Assembly (NCBI RefSeq): GCF_014773365.1
Contig: NZ_JACWUN010000014.1
Location: 1 to 64,000, forward strand
DNA length: 64,000 bases
Reading direction: 5' to 3'
Source: Pelovirga terrestris
GTDB lineage: Bacteria > Desulfobacterota > Desulfuromonadia > Desulfuromonadales > Geopsychrobacteraceae
Made by a program: the position numbers and the translations under genes. Each line of letters begins with the position of its first letter. Within the stretch, counting starts at the first letter, position 1. This document shows, one piece after another, positions 18,297 to 27,605 of this stretch. A model generated the notes under the pieces. That model saw only the letters and a list, made by a program, of their open reading frames with translations, did no database searches and was not told the DNA's origin.

Positions 18297-19705
18297 GCCA
18301 GCACCTCCAATTGGCGAATATCGATAAAGTGACCAGTGACCGCTGCCGCGGCGGCCATGGCGGGGCTGACCAGATGGGTACGCCCTCCCTGTCCCTGCCG
18401 TCCCTCAAAGTTACGGTTCGAGGTTGACGCGCACCGTTCGCCCGGCTTGAGACGATCGTTATTCATCGCCAGGCACATGGAGCAGCCGGGTTCGCGCCAT
18501 TCAAAACCGGCGTCAATCAGGATCTTGTCGAGACCTTCGGCTTCCGCCTGTTGCTTGACCAGGCCGGAACCGGGAACGATCAGCGCCTGCTTGATGGACT
18601 CCGCCACCTTGCGCCCCTTGACCACGGCAGCAACGGCGCGCAGATCCTCAATGCGACCGTTGGTGCAGGAACCGATAAAGACGATATCGGGGCGGATAGA
18701 CGTCATCGGCATGCCTGGGGTCAGGCCCATGTAGGTCAGGGCGTTGATCATCCCTTCGCGTTTGACCGGATCGGGCTCATGCTGGGGATCAGGAACGCAG
18801 GCGTCGATGGTCACCACCATTTCCGGCGACGTGCCCCAGCTGATCTGGGGTTGCAGATCACGGGCATCGATGCGAACGACGCGATCAAATTCGGCGTCAG
18901 GGTCACTGCGGAGCTCCTGCCAGGTCCTTGCCGCCTGATCCCACAACGGGCCGGTCGGGGCAAAGGGACGTCCCTTGATGTAATCGATGGTGGTCTGGTC
19001 CACGGCGATCAGGCCAGCCCGTGCTCCCGCCTCAATACTCATATTGCAGATCGTCATGCGCCCTTCCATCGACAGGCTGCGGATGGTGGATCCGCCATAT
19101 TCGATGGTGTAGCCGGTGCCGCCGGCGGTGCCGATGCGCCCGATAATTGCCAGCACGATATCCTTGGCGGTCAGACCCGGTGGCAGCTCACCATGGACTT
19201 CGATCAGCATCGATTTTGATTTTTTCTGAATCAGGCACTGGGTGGCCAGCACATGTTCGACTTCGGAAGTGCCGATCCCAAAGGCCAGCGCCCCGAAGGC
19301 CCCGTGGGTGGCGGTGTGGGAGTCGCCGCAGACGATGGTCATGCCGGGCAGGGTCGCTCCCTGTTCCGGGCCGATGACGTGGACAATGCCCTGGCGCGGA
19401 TCATCCATGGTAAACAAGGTGATGCCGAAATCTTTGCAGTTTTTTTCCAGGGTTTCGATCTGCAGACGCGAGATGGGGTCACTGATGCCGGCAGCGCGAT
19501 CTTTGGTCGGCACGTTGTGATCGGGCACCGCCAGGTTGGCGTCGGTGCGCCAGGGTTTGCGACCGGCCAGGCGAAGTCCCTCGAAGGCTTGGGGCGAGGT
19601 GACTTCGTGGAGCAACTGGCGGTCAATGTACAGCAGGCTGGTGCCGTTTTTATCATGACTGACGAGGTGAGCGTCCCAGAGTTTATCGTACAGGGTTTTC
19701 GCCAT
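18293..19705 (-). CDS. leuC: 3-isopropylmalate dehydratase, large subunit
   Basis: 470-residue aconitase-family enzyme of leucine synthesis. The three 4Fe-4S cysteines are in [13 protein letters not shown] and in [13 protein letters not shown]. The [21 protein letters not shown] and [10 protein letters not shown] segments are also diagnostic. It is first of the leuCD operon, with an AAGGAG before the start, and is divergent from fabI across 195 bp. The long bacterial form again matches the leuD type here. leuA and leuB are not in the window. Confidence 0.97.
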   Translation of the reverse strand: MAKTLYDKLWDAHLVSHDKNGTSLLYIDRQLLHEVTSPQAFEGLRLAGRKPWRTDANLAVPDHNVPTKDRAAGISDPISRLQIETLEKNCKDFGITLFTMDDPRQGIVHVIGPEQGATLPGMTIVCGDSHTATHGAFGALAFGIGTSEVEHVLATQCLIQKKSKSMLIEVHGELPPGLTAKDIVLAIIGRIGTAGGTGYTIEYGGSTIRSLSMEGRMTICNMSIEAGARAGLIAVDQTTIDYIKGRPFAPTGPLWDQAARTWQELRSDPDAEFDRVVRIDARDLQPQISWGTSPEMVVTIDACVPDPQHEPDPVKREGMINALTYMGLTPGMPMTSIRPDIVFIGSCTNGRIEDLRAVAAVVKGRKVAESIKQALIVPGSGLVKQQAEAEGLDKILIDAGFEWREPGCSMCLAMNNDRLKPGERCASTSNRNFEGRQGQGGRTHLVSPAMAAAAAVTGHFIDIRQLEVLA

Positions 19706-19900
19706 GGACTCTTCTCCTTAAGAATGTGTTGAAAATTTACGTGATTGTCAGTCTAGCCTAATCTGCCTCCGGAAGGGTAGGGTCGTGATAAAAAAACAAC
19801 TGAACTGTCGATCTCATCATAACTTGCCTTATGGCCGTTCTTTTGTTAAAAGTAACGGTCGTACTCATCGGATTAATTACCCCCCTTTGGAGAGTTGAAT

Positions 19901-20668
19901 ATGGGATTGATGGCTGGAAAGCGTGGAATAATTTTTGGTGTTGCCAATGATAAAAGTATTGCCTGGGGAATTGCCCAGCAGCTGCGGGCTGCAGGTGCCG
20001 AGCTGGCCTTTACCTATCTGAGTGAGGCGTTGGAAAAGCGGGTACGGCCGTTGGCGGAAAGTGTCGATTCTACCATTATCCTGCCCTGTGATGTGCAGAA
20101 TGAAGAAGAAATGGTTGCGGTCTTTGATCAGCTGAAACAAGCCTGGGGCACCATTGATTTTGTCGTTCACGCGGTCGCCTATGCCAACCGCGAAGATTTG
20201 AAAAACCCCTTCAGCCAGACCAGCCGCGATGGTTTCCGCCTGGCTCTCGATGTCAGTGCCTATTCGCTGATTTCCATGACCCGCTGTGCCCTGCCGGTAA
20301 TGACGGCGGGTGGCAGCATTGTCACCATGACCTATCTTGGTTCCGTGCGCTCTGTTCCCGAGTACAATGTCATGGGCGTTGCCAAAGCGGCCCTCGAGTC
20401 GTCAGTACGCTATCTGGCGGCCGAACTGGGGGAAAGGGGGATTCGCGTCAACGCCGTTTCTGCCGGTCCGATTAAAACCCTGGCGGCTTCCGGTATTGCC
20501 AATTTCAAGGAAAAACTACGGGTAGCAGAAGAGCGTTCACCGTTGAAAAGACTGGTGACCCAGGAGGATGTCGGCAAGGCTTCCCTCTACCTGCTGTCTG
20601 ATCTTGCTTCGGGAGTGACCGGAGAAATCCACTACGTTGATGCCGGGTTCAACTTCAATGCCGGTTAG
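19901..20668 (+). CDS. fabI: Enoyl-[acyl-carrier-protein] reductase (NADH)
   Basis: 255-residue SDR of the FabI group, performing the last reduction of each fatty-acid elongation cycle. It shows GVANDKSIAWGIAQQL (the FabI form of the cofactor loop), the catalytic Y-x6-K in EYNVMGVAKAALE, and NAVSAGPIKTLAASGI. The start ATG 19901 has GGAG eight bases upstream; a TTG two codons before is less likely. A rho-independent terminator follows at 20695-20720, so it is probably transcribed alone. Confidence 0.95.
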   Translation: MGLMAGKRGIIFGVANDKSIAWGIAQQLRAAGAELAFTYLSEALEKRVRPLAESVDSTIILPCDVQNEEEMVAVFDQLKQAWGTIDFVVHAVAYANREDLKNPFSQTSRDGFRLALDVSAYSLISMTRCALPVMTAGGSIVTMTYLGSVRSVPEYNVMGVAKAALESSVRYLAAELGERGIRVNAVSAGPIKTLAASGIANFKEKLRVAEERSPLKRLVTQEDVGKASLYLLSDLASGVTGEIHYVDAGFNFNAG

Positions 20669-20694
20669 TCCCGGCTGTTCCCCTGATCCTGCTG

Positions 20695-20720
20695 AAAAGG
20701 CCCCGATCGGGGCCTTTATT
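20695..20720 (+). terminator. Rho-independent terminator after fabI
   Basis: Perfect palindromic stem AAAGGCCCC-GA-TC-GGGGCCTTT with a T-rich tail, 27 bases after the fabI stop and 27 bases before hflX. Confidence 0.85.
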
Positions 20721-20746
20721 CGTTGTGATCGTTTTGGCGGTCGCCG

Positions 20747-22444
20747 ATGATTGAGGGAAAAACTAGCGGACTGAAGGCCGGGCAGATCAAAGCGCTGGAA
20801 CGTATCTATCGGCGCAAGGTTCCCGCTAATGAGTTGATCAGTGCCGACCTGGCGCGCTATCTCACCGAACTTTCCCGCGACATCGAACGCCAGATCGGGT
20901 TGATTATCGACCGTGCTGGAGTGATCCATCACGTTATTGTCGGCGATGATCGCGAAATTGTTATCCCCGACCTGTCGCGTTTTGGTCTTGGGCGTAGCGG
21001 CCTGCGTGGCCTGCGCTGTGTCCATACCCACCTCAAACAGGAACCCCTCAATCAGGACGATATCGCTGACCTTGAGCTGTTACGCCTTGACCTGATGGCT
21101 GCCATCGGCGTGTGTGACGACGGCCTGCCCGGACCGCTGATTTATGCACACCTGCTCCCGACCGCCGATAAAGCCCAGATCGAAACCATTCATCTCAGTG
21201 ATTTTCACCGGCTTAAGCTCGATTTTTCTGCCTTTATCCAGGCTCTTGATCAGGAGATGGAAGGGCTCGTTGCCGAAACCATCGATCTCAGCGATGGCCG
21301 CGAACGCGCACTGTTGATTTCTGTTGCCCAGACCGGACGTGAAGCGGTAGACGCTTCCATGGCGGAGCTTGAAGAATTGGCCCGCACTGCCAACCTGGTG
21401 GTGATTGATCGGGTGATCCAGCGTCCGCGCCAGCTCAATCCACGTTACCTGGTGGGGTCGGGAAAGTTGCGTGAAATAATTATCCGGGCTCTGCAACAGC
21501 GTGCCACCCTGCTGGTGTTCGATCAGGATTTGAATCCCAATCAGATTCGTTCCATCTCGGAGATCACCGAGATGAAGGTTATCGATCGCACCCAGTTGAT
21601 CCTCGATATCTTTGCCCGCCGCGCCCAGTCGCGCGATGGTAAGGTGCAGGTCGAACTGGCCCAGCTCAAGTATATTCTGCCGCGTCTGACCGGCAAGGGA
21701 ACCGCCATGTCCCGCCTGATGGGGGGAATCGGCGGCCGTGGGCCGGGTGAAACCAAGATCGAAATTGATCGCCGGCGGATTCGCGATAAAATCAGGCGTT
21801 TGGAAAAGCAGTTGGATGAACTCGGACGAGGGCGGGTGCAGCGCCGGCAAAAAAGGATTCGCGCCGGCTTGCCGATTGTTTCAATCGTTGGTTACACCAA
21901 CGCCGGTAAATCGACTTTATTAAATGCATTGACACAAAGTGACGTTTTTACCGAAGATCTACTGTTTGCTACTCTCGATACGGCCACCAGGCGGCTACGC
22001 TTTCCTCTGGATCGGGAAGTGATCATCACCGATACCGTCGGTTTTATCCGCGATCTGCCCGAGAGCCTGATCGGGGCGTTCAAGGCGACCCTCGAGGAAC
22101 TGGAAGATGCCGACTTGCTGTTGCATCTGGTCGATCTTTCCAACCCCGGTTATCAGCAGCAGATTCGAGCGGTAGAGAAGATTCTTGCTGATCTAAACCT
22201 GGGCACCAGTAAGCTCCTGCTGGTGTTCAACAAAACAGACCAGGTGTCCAAAGAAGAGCTTCCGCACATCTGTCGCCGGTTCAACGCTATTCCGGTGTGC
22301 GCGATTGATCGTAGCAGTTTTGGCCCGTTGCTGGATGAAATGCAGCGCCGTTTCTGGCCCGAAGAAATGCTGACAGCTGACGATGGTGAAAGCAACGAGC
22401 AGGATGATTCTGCTCCAGCGAAAAACCAGCCCCCGGCACTATAA
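20747..22444 (+). CDS. hflX: Ribosome-associated GTPase HflX, long form
   Basis: 565 residues. HflX dissociates or rescues stalled ribosomes under stress. The core is present: the glycine-rich linker GGIGGRGPGETKIEIDRRRI, P-loop GYTNAGKSTLLNAL, the switch FATLDTATRR, DTVGFI in G3 and NKTD in G4. Compared with the enterobacterial protein (about 430 residues), it carries some 190 extra N-terminal residues before the canonical HflX N-domain (which starts near ERALLISV). This extension includes CVHTHLKQEPLNQDD and is seen in other HflX forms. The ribosome site is weak. Confidence 0.93.
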   Translation: MIEGKTSGLKAGQIKALERIYRRKVPANELISADLARYLTELSRDIERQIGLIIDRAGVIHHVIVGDDREIVIPDLSRFGLGRSGLRGLRCVHTHLKQEPLNQDDIADLELLRLDLMAAIGVCDDGLPGPLIYAHLLPTADKAQIETIHLSDFHRLKLDFSAFIQALDQEMEGLVAETIDLSDGRERALLISVAQTGREAVDASMAELEELARTANLVVIDRVIQRPRQLNPRYLVGSGKLREIIIRALQQRATLLVFDQDLNPNQIRSISEITEMKVIDRTQLILDIFARRAQSRDGKVQVELAQLKYILPRLTGKGTAMSRLMGGIGGRGPGETKIEIDRRRIRDKIRRLEKQLDELGRGRVQRRQKRIRAGLPIVSIVGYTNAGKSTLLNALTQSDVFTEDLLFATLDTATRRLRFPLDREVIITDTVGFIRDLPESLIGAFKATLEELEDADLLLHLVDLSNPGYQQQIRAVEKILADLNLGTSKLLLVFNKTDQVSKEELPHICRRFNAIPVCAIDRSSFGPLLDEMQRRFWPEEMLTADDGESNEQDDSAPAKNQPPAL

Positions 22445-22467
22445 CGGGCTGCGTAAAAGGATGTGAT

Positions 22468-24093
22468 GTGTTGATGTATCGATATTTTTATCTGCTCTTT
22501 TTCCTTGTTCCCGGGCTGATCAGTTGTCAGCTGGGTTCAGTGGTGCCTGACCCGGTTATTGATGTTAAGGTCAAACCGAACAGGACCGAAACTGATCCTG
22601 CACAAACAACGGTTGTTCCTTCCGACGCCGATCCGTTGCTGGTTCATTCGATTCTTAAAGGCCATGAACTTTCCAGCGGTCTATCTGAGTCGTTGGATAG
22701 TTTTCTCCAACCCCAACCCTTGCTGCCCTACGTTGGTGATTTTCCGTTGAGCGACCACCCGCGGGTGATGGCATTTCTTGATCGTTATCAGGGGCGGCAA
22801 AAATCGACCTTGACTGCCTGGTTGCAACGCTCAGGTCGTTATCTCCCCAAGATGCAGTTGGTCTTTGCGAGTGAGGGACTGCCGCTTGATCTGGCTTATC
22901 TGGCGATGATTGAGTCGGGATTCAATGTGCGGGCCTACAGTTGGGCTCATGCTGCCGGACCCTGGCAGTTTATTGAAAGTACCGGACAGATGTACGGGCT
23001 GAAAAATGACTGGTGGCAGGATGACCGCCTTGACCTCGAACACTCAACCCGGGCCGCCGCCCGATTTTTAAAGGATCTGTACAAACGTTTTGATGGTGAC
23101 TGGTACCTGGCGGTTGCTGCCTACAACGCCGGTCCGGGGCGTGTTTCCCAGGCGATACGGGCCAGCGGCAGTCGCGATTTCTGGGATCTGGCCGACGGCG
23201 GGGTGCTGCGCACTGAAACCATCGAATACGTCCCCAAGCTGCTAGCCGCCCTGCATCTGGCCCGTGATCCGCAGGCCTATGGCTTTGCTGATCTTGAGCT
23301 GGCAGAGCCGATCGATTACGAAGTGGTGACGGTCGAGAGCCAGACCGATCTGGAAATCGTTGCCGAACTAAGCGGTGCCGGCTATCAGAAGATCAAGGAA
23401 CTCAACCCGGCCCTGAAACGCTGGTCGACGCCACCGGGGGTCAAAAATTATCAGGTGCGGGTCCCGGTGGGAACGGCAGAGCAGTTTAAGCAGTTGTATG
23501 CCGATCTGCCGGCCGAGCAGCGGGTTCGCTATCATCGCCATCAGATCAAGTCCGGCGATACCCTTCTCCTGCTGGCCAAGCGTTACCAGATTCAGGTTGA
23601 TGATATTATCGCGCTGAACAACATCAGTAATCCGCGGGCCCTGCAGCTTGGACGTGATCTGATTTTGCCGTTACGGGAAGGATTCACCCAGCGCCCGGTA
23701 GAATCCCTGGCGGACGGCTACGTCCGCAGTCGTCGCCGCAGCTACACGGTGCAGTCGGGGGACAGCCTCTGGTCGATCGCCAGACGTTTTGAGGTAACGG
23801 AAAAACAGCTGCGCGTTTGGAACACCCTGGGGTGGAGTAACATGTTGCGGCCGGGGCAGGTACTGCTGGTCTCCCAACCATCAAGTCGTGTAGCCCAACA
23901 GGCCGGCACATCGCCACAACCGACGGCCGAGGTGATCTATCAGGTTGAACCCGGCGATACCTTGTGGGGGATCGGTCGCCGCTTCGCGGTCAATACCGAC
24001 CAGATTCGCCAGTGGAACGATCTGACCCGTGAGCATATTCTGCGCCCCGGCCAGAAACTTACTCTGCTGGTTCCTGCTGGTCGCCAGGGCTGA
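22468..24093 (+). CDS. MltD-like lytic transglycosylase lipoprotein with three LysM domains
   Basis: 541 residues. It has a lipoprotein signal (LISC lipobox near residue 20) and an SLT domain with the catalytic Glu in AMIESGFNVRAYSWAHAAG and the WQFIESTGQMYGL helix. YNAGPGRVSQAI follows. Three LysM modules sit at the C-terminus: IKSGDTLLLLAKRY, VQSGDSLWSIARRF and VEPGDTLWGIGRRF. It cleaves glycan strands of peptidoglycan to 1,6-anhydro products at the outer-membrane side. The GTG at 22468 is well spaced from AAAAGG; an ATG two codons later is an alternative. It follows hflX after 23 bp and is probably in one transcript with it. Confidence 0.9.
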   Translation: MLMYRYFYLLFFLVPGLISCQLGSVVPDPVIDVKVKPNRTETDPAQTTVVPSDADPLLVHSILKGHELSSGLSESLDSFLQPQPLLPYVGDFPLSDHPRVMAFLDRYQGRQKSTLTAWLQRSGRYLPKMQLVFASEGLPLDLAYLAMIESGFNVRAYSWAHAAGPWQFIESTGQMYGLKNDWWQDDRLDLEHSTRAAARFLKDLYKRFDGDWYLAVAAYNAGPGRVSQAIRASGSRDFWDLADGGVLRTETIEYVPKLLAALHLARDPQAYGFADLELAEPIDYEVVTVESQTDLEIVAELSGAGYQKIKELNPALKRWSTPPGVKNYQVRVPVGTAEQFKQLYADLPAEQRVRYHRHQIKSGDTLLLLAKRYQIQVDDIIALNNISNPRALQLGRDLILPLREGFTQRPVESLADGYVRSRRRSYTVQSGDSLWSIARRFEVTEKQLRVWNTLGWSNMLRPGQVLLVSQPSSRVAQQAGTSPQPTAEVIYQVEPGDTLWGIGRRFAVNTDQIRQWNDLTREHILRPGQKLTLLVPAGRQG

Positions 24094-24133
24094 TGTCTTC
24101 ACCCCTTCATGTCGGCGCAACGCATCCTTTTTT

Positions 24134-24162
24134 TTGACTTTTAGTAACCGGGTTGCTATAAG
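24134..24162 (+). promoter_or_regulatory. Sigma-70 promoter for the TPR/Smr pair
   Basis: TTGACT (24134-24139), a 17-base spacer, then TATAAG (24157-24162). This is a near-consensus promoter 75 bases before the TPR gene. Confidence 0.65.
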
Positions 24163-24237
24163 GATTTTGCGGTTTTTTCCGCTGTTTTGTCGCCGTATTT
24201 TGCCCCCGAATATTTTACCAGAAGGATCCTTAAGGCC

Positions 24238-24963
24238 ATGCTTAATTTGTTGATTTCGATTACCGCATCAATTTTTACCACCGCTTTGATGCTGCGCTTT
24301 GCGACTGATAGTACCTGGATTGCCATGGCTGTTTCAACACTGGTTTTTCTGGCGATTTTTATCCTGATTACCCGCGTGGTGATGAAAAAAGTTGGTGTGC
24401 TGATGCAGTCGGCCCAAAAAGATGTGCTCGCTAACCGAGGCGACCGCGCGATCAAATCGCTGCAGGAGGGGATGAAATACGGTACCTGGCAATTTTATGT
24501 CAAGCCGCAGATCAATTCCCAGATTGGCAGCATCCATTACCTCAAGCGCGAGTTCAACGAGGCTCTTCCCTATCTGGAAAAAGGGTTCGTTCGTAACTGG
24601 GTCAGTATGGCCATGCTGGGTATCAGTTACATGAAAAAAAACAAGCGTAATAAAATGCATGCGACCTTTGATAAAGCTATGACCGGTAACCGCAAAGAGC
24701 CGATGATCTATGCTCTTTATGCCTATTGTCTGGATCAGATCGGGGAACGCAACAAGGCGATCGAGGTGTTACAGAAGGGGATCAAGAAAACCGGCGGTGA
24801 TGAGCGTTTGAGTGAAAACGTTGCTCTGCTCGAAGCCGGTAAGAAAATGAAGATGAGGGGGTTTGGTGACGCCTGGTATCAGTTCCATCTTGAAAAGCAG
24901 GGAGCGATCATCAAAAAACAGACCAAAGCCCTCACCGGACGTCGCAAGCAGGTGCTCAGGTAG
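24238..24963 (+). CDS. Membrane-anchored TPR-like protein
   Basis: 241 residues. Two hydrophobic helices come first (about residues 3-20 and 23-45, ending VVMKKVG). They are followed by helical hairpins of tetratricopeptide type, e.g. INSQIGSIHYLKREFNEALPYLEKGF, a second pair around AMLGISYMKKN, and DQIGERNKAIEVLQKG. The C-terminus is basic. TPRs are docking surfaces, so this may be an inner-membrane scaffold facing the cytoplasm; no partner can be named. ATG 24238 follows AGAAGGATCC; an earlier in-frame start at 24187 would put charged sequence before the helix. It is 6 bases from the Smr gene. Confidence 0.6.
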   Translation: MLNLLISITASIFTTALMLRFATDSTWIAMAVSTLVFLAIFILITRVVMKKVGVLMQSAQKDVLANRGDRAIKSLQEGMKYGTWQFYVKPQINSQIGSIHYLKREFNEALPYLEKGFVRNWVSMAMLGISYMKKNKRNKMHATFDKAMTGNRKEPMIYALYAYCLDQIGERNKAIEVLQKGIKKTGGDERLSENVALLEAGKKMKMRGFGDAWYQFHLEKQGAIIKKQTKALTGRRKQVLR

Positions 24964-24969
24964 CAAGCA

Positions 24970-25653
24970 ATGGCCAAGGATAAGAAAACAAAACCCGTTG
25001 GCAGCAAGCATCTTAACAACCCCTTTGGTTCGCTGAAGGGGTTTGCTGTTTCCGCCGAGCAACCACCGGTTTCAGTGCCGGTTAAGAACCCTGCTGATGA
25101 ACCTGTGTCTGACGCTTCTGAGCAAGTTGATTTTGATGCGCAGATGGCGCGCTTGGGCGTGCAGCGTCTGAACTCTGAAAAATTAACCGGGGAGGAGGAT
25201 CGCGCCGCGCCGGCAGTAGAGATTGAGACCAACCCGCAGGATTGCGAGCAGGATCTTTTTTTATCGGCGATGACGGGGCTGAATGTGCCCTTTGCTGATC
25301 ACCTTGACCATGAGGAGCCGCTGTCACCGGGCGCGCCGCGGCGCATGAAACAGCTGCGTCGGGGTACCCTGGTTCCCGAGGCAACGCTGGATTTGCATGG
25401 TACTGTGCGCCAGGAGGTTGAGGTAAAAATGAGCTCATTTATCGCCAATGCGCGCTACCATGGTTGGCAGGTGCTGCTGGTGATTACCGGAAAAGGACTG
25501 CACTCACCGGAAGGAGAGGGGGTTCTACGTTCGGCGGTCGAAGAATTTTTACAGCGTGGTCAAAGAGATCTGGTTGCCGAGTGGGGTCGAGCCCCGCGCC
25601 GGTACGGCGGTGATGGCGCTATCGTATTGTTTCTGCGCCGTCAGCAGGGGTGA
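24970..25653 (+). CDS. Smr-domain protein (possible nuclease)
   Basis: 227 residues. The N-terminal 130 residues look disordered (K, P, E rich). The C-terminal 90 residues are an Smr domain with LDLHG, the central helix, the TGKGLHSPEGEGVLR loop and GGDGAIVLFL. Stand-alone Smr domains such as SmrB cleave mRNA at collided ribosomes, or act as DNA endonucleases. The LDLHG and TGKG motifs needed for activity are intact. It is translated just after the TPR gene, suggesting the two act together or are merely co-regulated. Confidence 0.82.
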   Translation: MAKDKKTKPVGSKHLNNPFGSLKGFAVSAEQPPVSVPVKNPADEPVSDASEQVDFDAQMARLGVQRLNSEKLTGEEDRAAPAVEIETNPQDCEQDLFLSAMTGLNVPFADHLDHEEPLSPGAPRRMKQLRRGTLVPEATLDLHGTVRQEVEVKMSSFIANARYHGWQVLLVITGKGLHSPEGEGVLRSAVEEFLQRGQRDLVAEWGRAPRRYGGDGAIVLFLRRQQG

Positions 25654-25816
25654 GAGGTTCCTGCTACAGCCATTCATCTTTCGATCCCCGCCCTTGTGTG
25701 ATAAATTCATTAAGAAAAAAATCATCGTGACGATCACATCGATCGGTTGGCTTCTCAAGTTGATGTGATGTCTCCCTTATGGGCATTAACCCCTTTGTTG
25801 TGAAGAGTCCTTGTTT

Positions 25817-27592
25817 ATGACATCCGATGCGAATATCACTCTCGATGCGATCATTGATCGCACCCTTGACGCTCTTGCTCCTATTGACCCACAGCAGCAG
25901 GCAGGGGATGCTCCTTTGCAGGCGTTACGGGCGCGTCAGGAGGAAGGAACCTTCCGCTTGGCGGTTCTGGGGCAATTCAAGCGCGGTAAAAGCACCTTTT
26001 TAAATGCTCTGCTTGGCGCTGACCTGCTACCTACCGATATCCTGCCGGTTACCGCCATCCCGACCTTTATCGGCGCTGACGACTCAGTAACGGCCAGGGT
26101 GTTTTTTTTCAACCAGACCGATCCGGTGCGCTTTGAAGAGGGACAGGATGGGAGCTTCGGTGATTTTTTGCAGGCCTACGTAACCGAGGCCGGGAATCCT
26201 GATAACCATCGTCAGGTGGAGCGGGTTGAGATCGGTCATCCGGCGGCGATTCTGAAGCAGGGAGTGGTGCTGATTGATACCCCGGGAATTGGATCAACCT
26301 TTAAGCACAATACTGAGGTCGCTTATCAGATTCTGCCCCACTGCGATGCGGCGCTGTTTCTGGTGTCCCCCGATCCGCCGATTACTGAAGCTGAAATTGC
26401 TTACCTGCGCGAAGTGCGTGAACTGCTGCCACGAACCTTTTTTCTGTTGAACAAGGTCGACTTTCTCAGTGAGAAGGACAAAGTCGTCTCCTTGACCTTC
26501 CTGGCGGATCAGCTCAAACCCCTTTTTGACGGTGCGCCGCAGGTGCTGCCCCTCTCCGCCAAAAACGGCCTGACTGCCAGGTTGACACAGGATAAGGAGC
26601 TGTGGAAAAGCAGCGGCATGTATCAGGTAGAACAGAACCTGATTGATTTTTTCGCGCGGGAAAAACAACAGATCCTTGAATTGTCATTACGGCGCCGGGT
26701 CAAGGATCAGCTCAATACCCAGATCATGCATCTGCAGCTGTCCCTTGAGGCGCTGCGTTTGCCGGAGCTCGATCTGAAAAAGCGGATTACCATGTTTGAG
26801 GAAATTCTGCCCGCCATTGAGCGTGAGAAACAGTCTTCAGCCGATGTTCTGGCCGGTGATCTGAAGCGGATTGTCACGGCCTTGACCCAACAGATTGAGG
26901 CGCTGCGCTCAGCTGCCAAACAGCGGGTCATGCCGAAGGTGGAAGGGGTCATTCAGGAGGTGGCTGATACCGAAGAGCTGGAGCGGCAGGTACGTGCCAT
27001 TGTCGCAAATCAGTTGCCGATATTTTTTGCTCCGGCACTGCGTCAGGTTGATGATGCCATCCGGCGCCAGGCGACAGAGATCCTCTCTCTGCATCAGAAA
27101 CGCGCTGAGCAGCTGATCGAACAGGTTCGTAAGGCAGCCGCGGAACTGTTCAATGTTCCCTATCATGCGCCGCTGGTGGAGAGGGTGTACGCCCATTTTG
27201 ATCCACCGGGCTGGAGTCAGGATCTGTTTATTTCAGATATGGACCCCATCGGCCAAAAGATTTCCCGTAAGCTGATGACCAAGCGCTTCCGTCATCGGCG
27301 CACAGTACAGCGCCTGCGCGAGCAAACGCAAAAACTCCTTAATGAGAATACCGAGCAGATGAACTGGGCTTTACGCCGTGGCCTGGATGAGAGCTTTCGG
27401 CGTTATGGTTCTGAGCTTGATGAACAGCTTGACAAGATTATTGCTGCAACCCGGGCAGCGATGGACATTGCTCTGCAGAAAAAATCCACCCAGCATCAGC
27501 AGCTTGAAGATCAGCTTGCACTGCTGGAGCGGACCATCACCGAATTGCAGGCCCTGGCGCAGCAATGTCTGGCACCGGAAGAATCAAACTGA
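25817..27592 (+). CDS. Dynamin-family large GTPase
   Basis: 591 residues. The GTPase domain is N-terminal: P-loop GQFKRGKSTFLNALLG, the switch threonine in DILPVTAIPT, DTPGIGST (G3) and NKVD (G4). The remaining 350 residues are long charged helices, as in bacterial dynamin-like proteins. Unlike many of these it shows no clear membrane-spanning paddle, so membrane contact would be peripheral. Family members remodel or repair membranes, sometimes as phage defence. It stands alone rather than as a two-gene dynamin pair, and converges on RNase E/G. Confidence 0.8.
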   Translation: MTSDANITLDAIIDRTLDALAPIDPQQQAGDAPLQALRARQEEGTFRLAVLGQFKRGKSTFLNALLGADLLPTDILPVTAIPTFIGADDSVTARVFFFNQTDPVRFEEGQDGSFGDFLQAYVTEAGNPDNHRQVERVEIGHPAAILKQGVVLIDTPGIGSTFKHNTEVAYQILPHCDAALFLVSPDPPITEAEIAYLREVRELLPRTFFLLNKVDFLSEKDKVVSLTFLADQLKPLFDGAPQVLPLSAKNGLTARLTQDKELWKSSGMYQVEQNLIDFFAREKQQILELSLRRRVKDQLNTQIMHLQLSLEALRLPELDLKKRITMFEEILPAIEREKQSSADVLAGDLKRIVTALTQQIEALRSAAKQRVMPKVEGVIQEVADTEELERQVRAIVANQLPIFFAPALRQVDDAIRRQATEILSLHQKRAEQLIEQVRKAAAELFNVPYHAPLVERVYAHFDPPGWSQDLFISDMDPIGQKISRKLMTKRFRHRRTVQRLREQTQKLLNENTEQMNWALRRGLDESFRRYGSELDEQLDKIIAATRAAMDIALQKKSTQHQQLEDQLALLERTITELQALAQQCLAPEESN

Positions 27593-27605
27593 ATCATTCC
27601 AGCCG

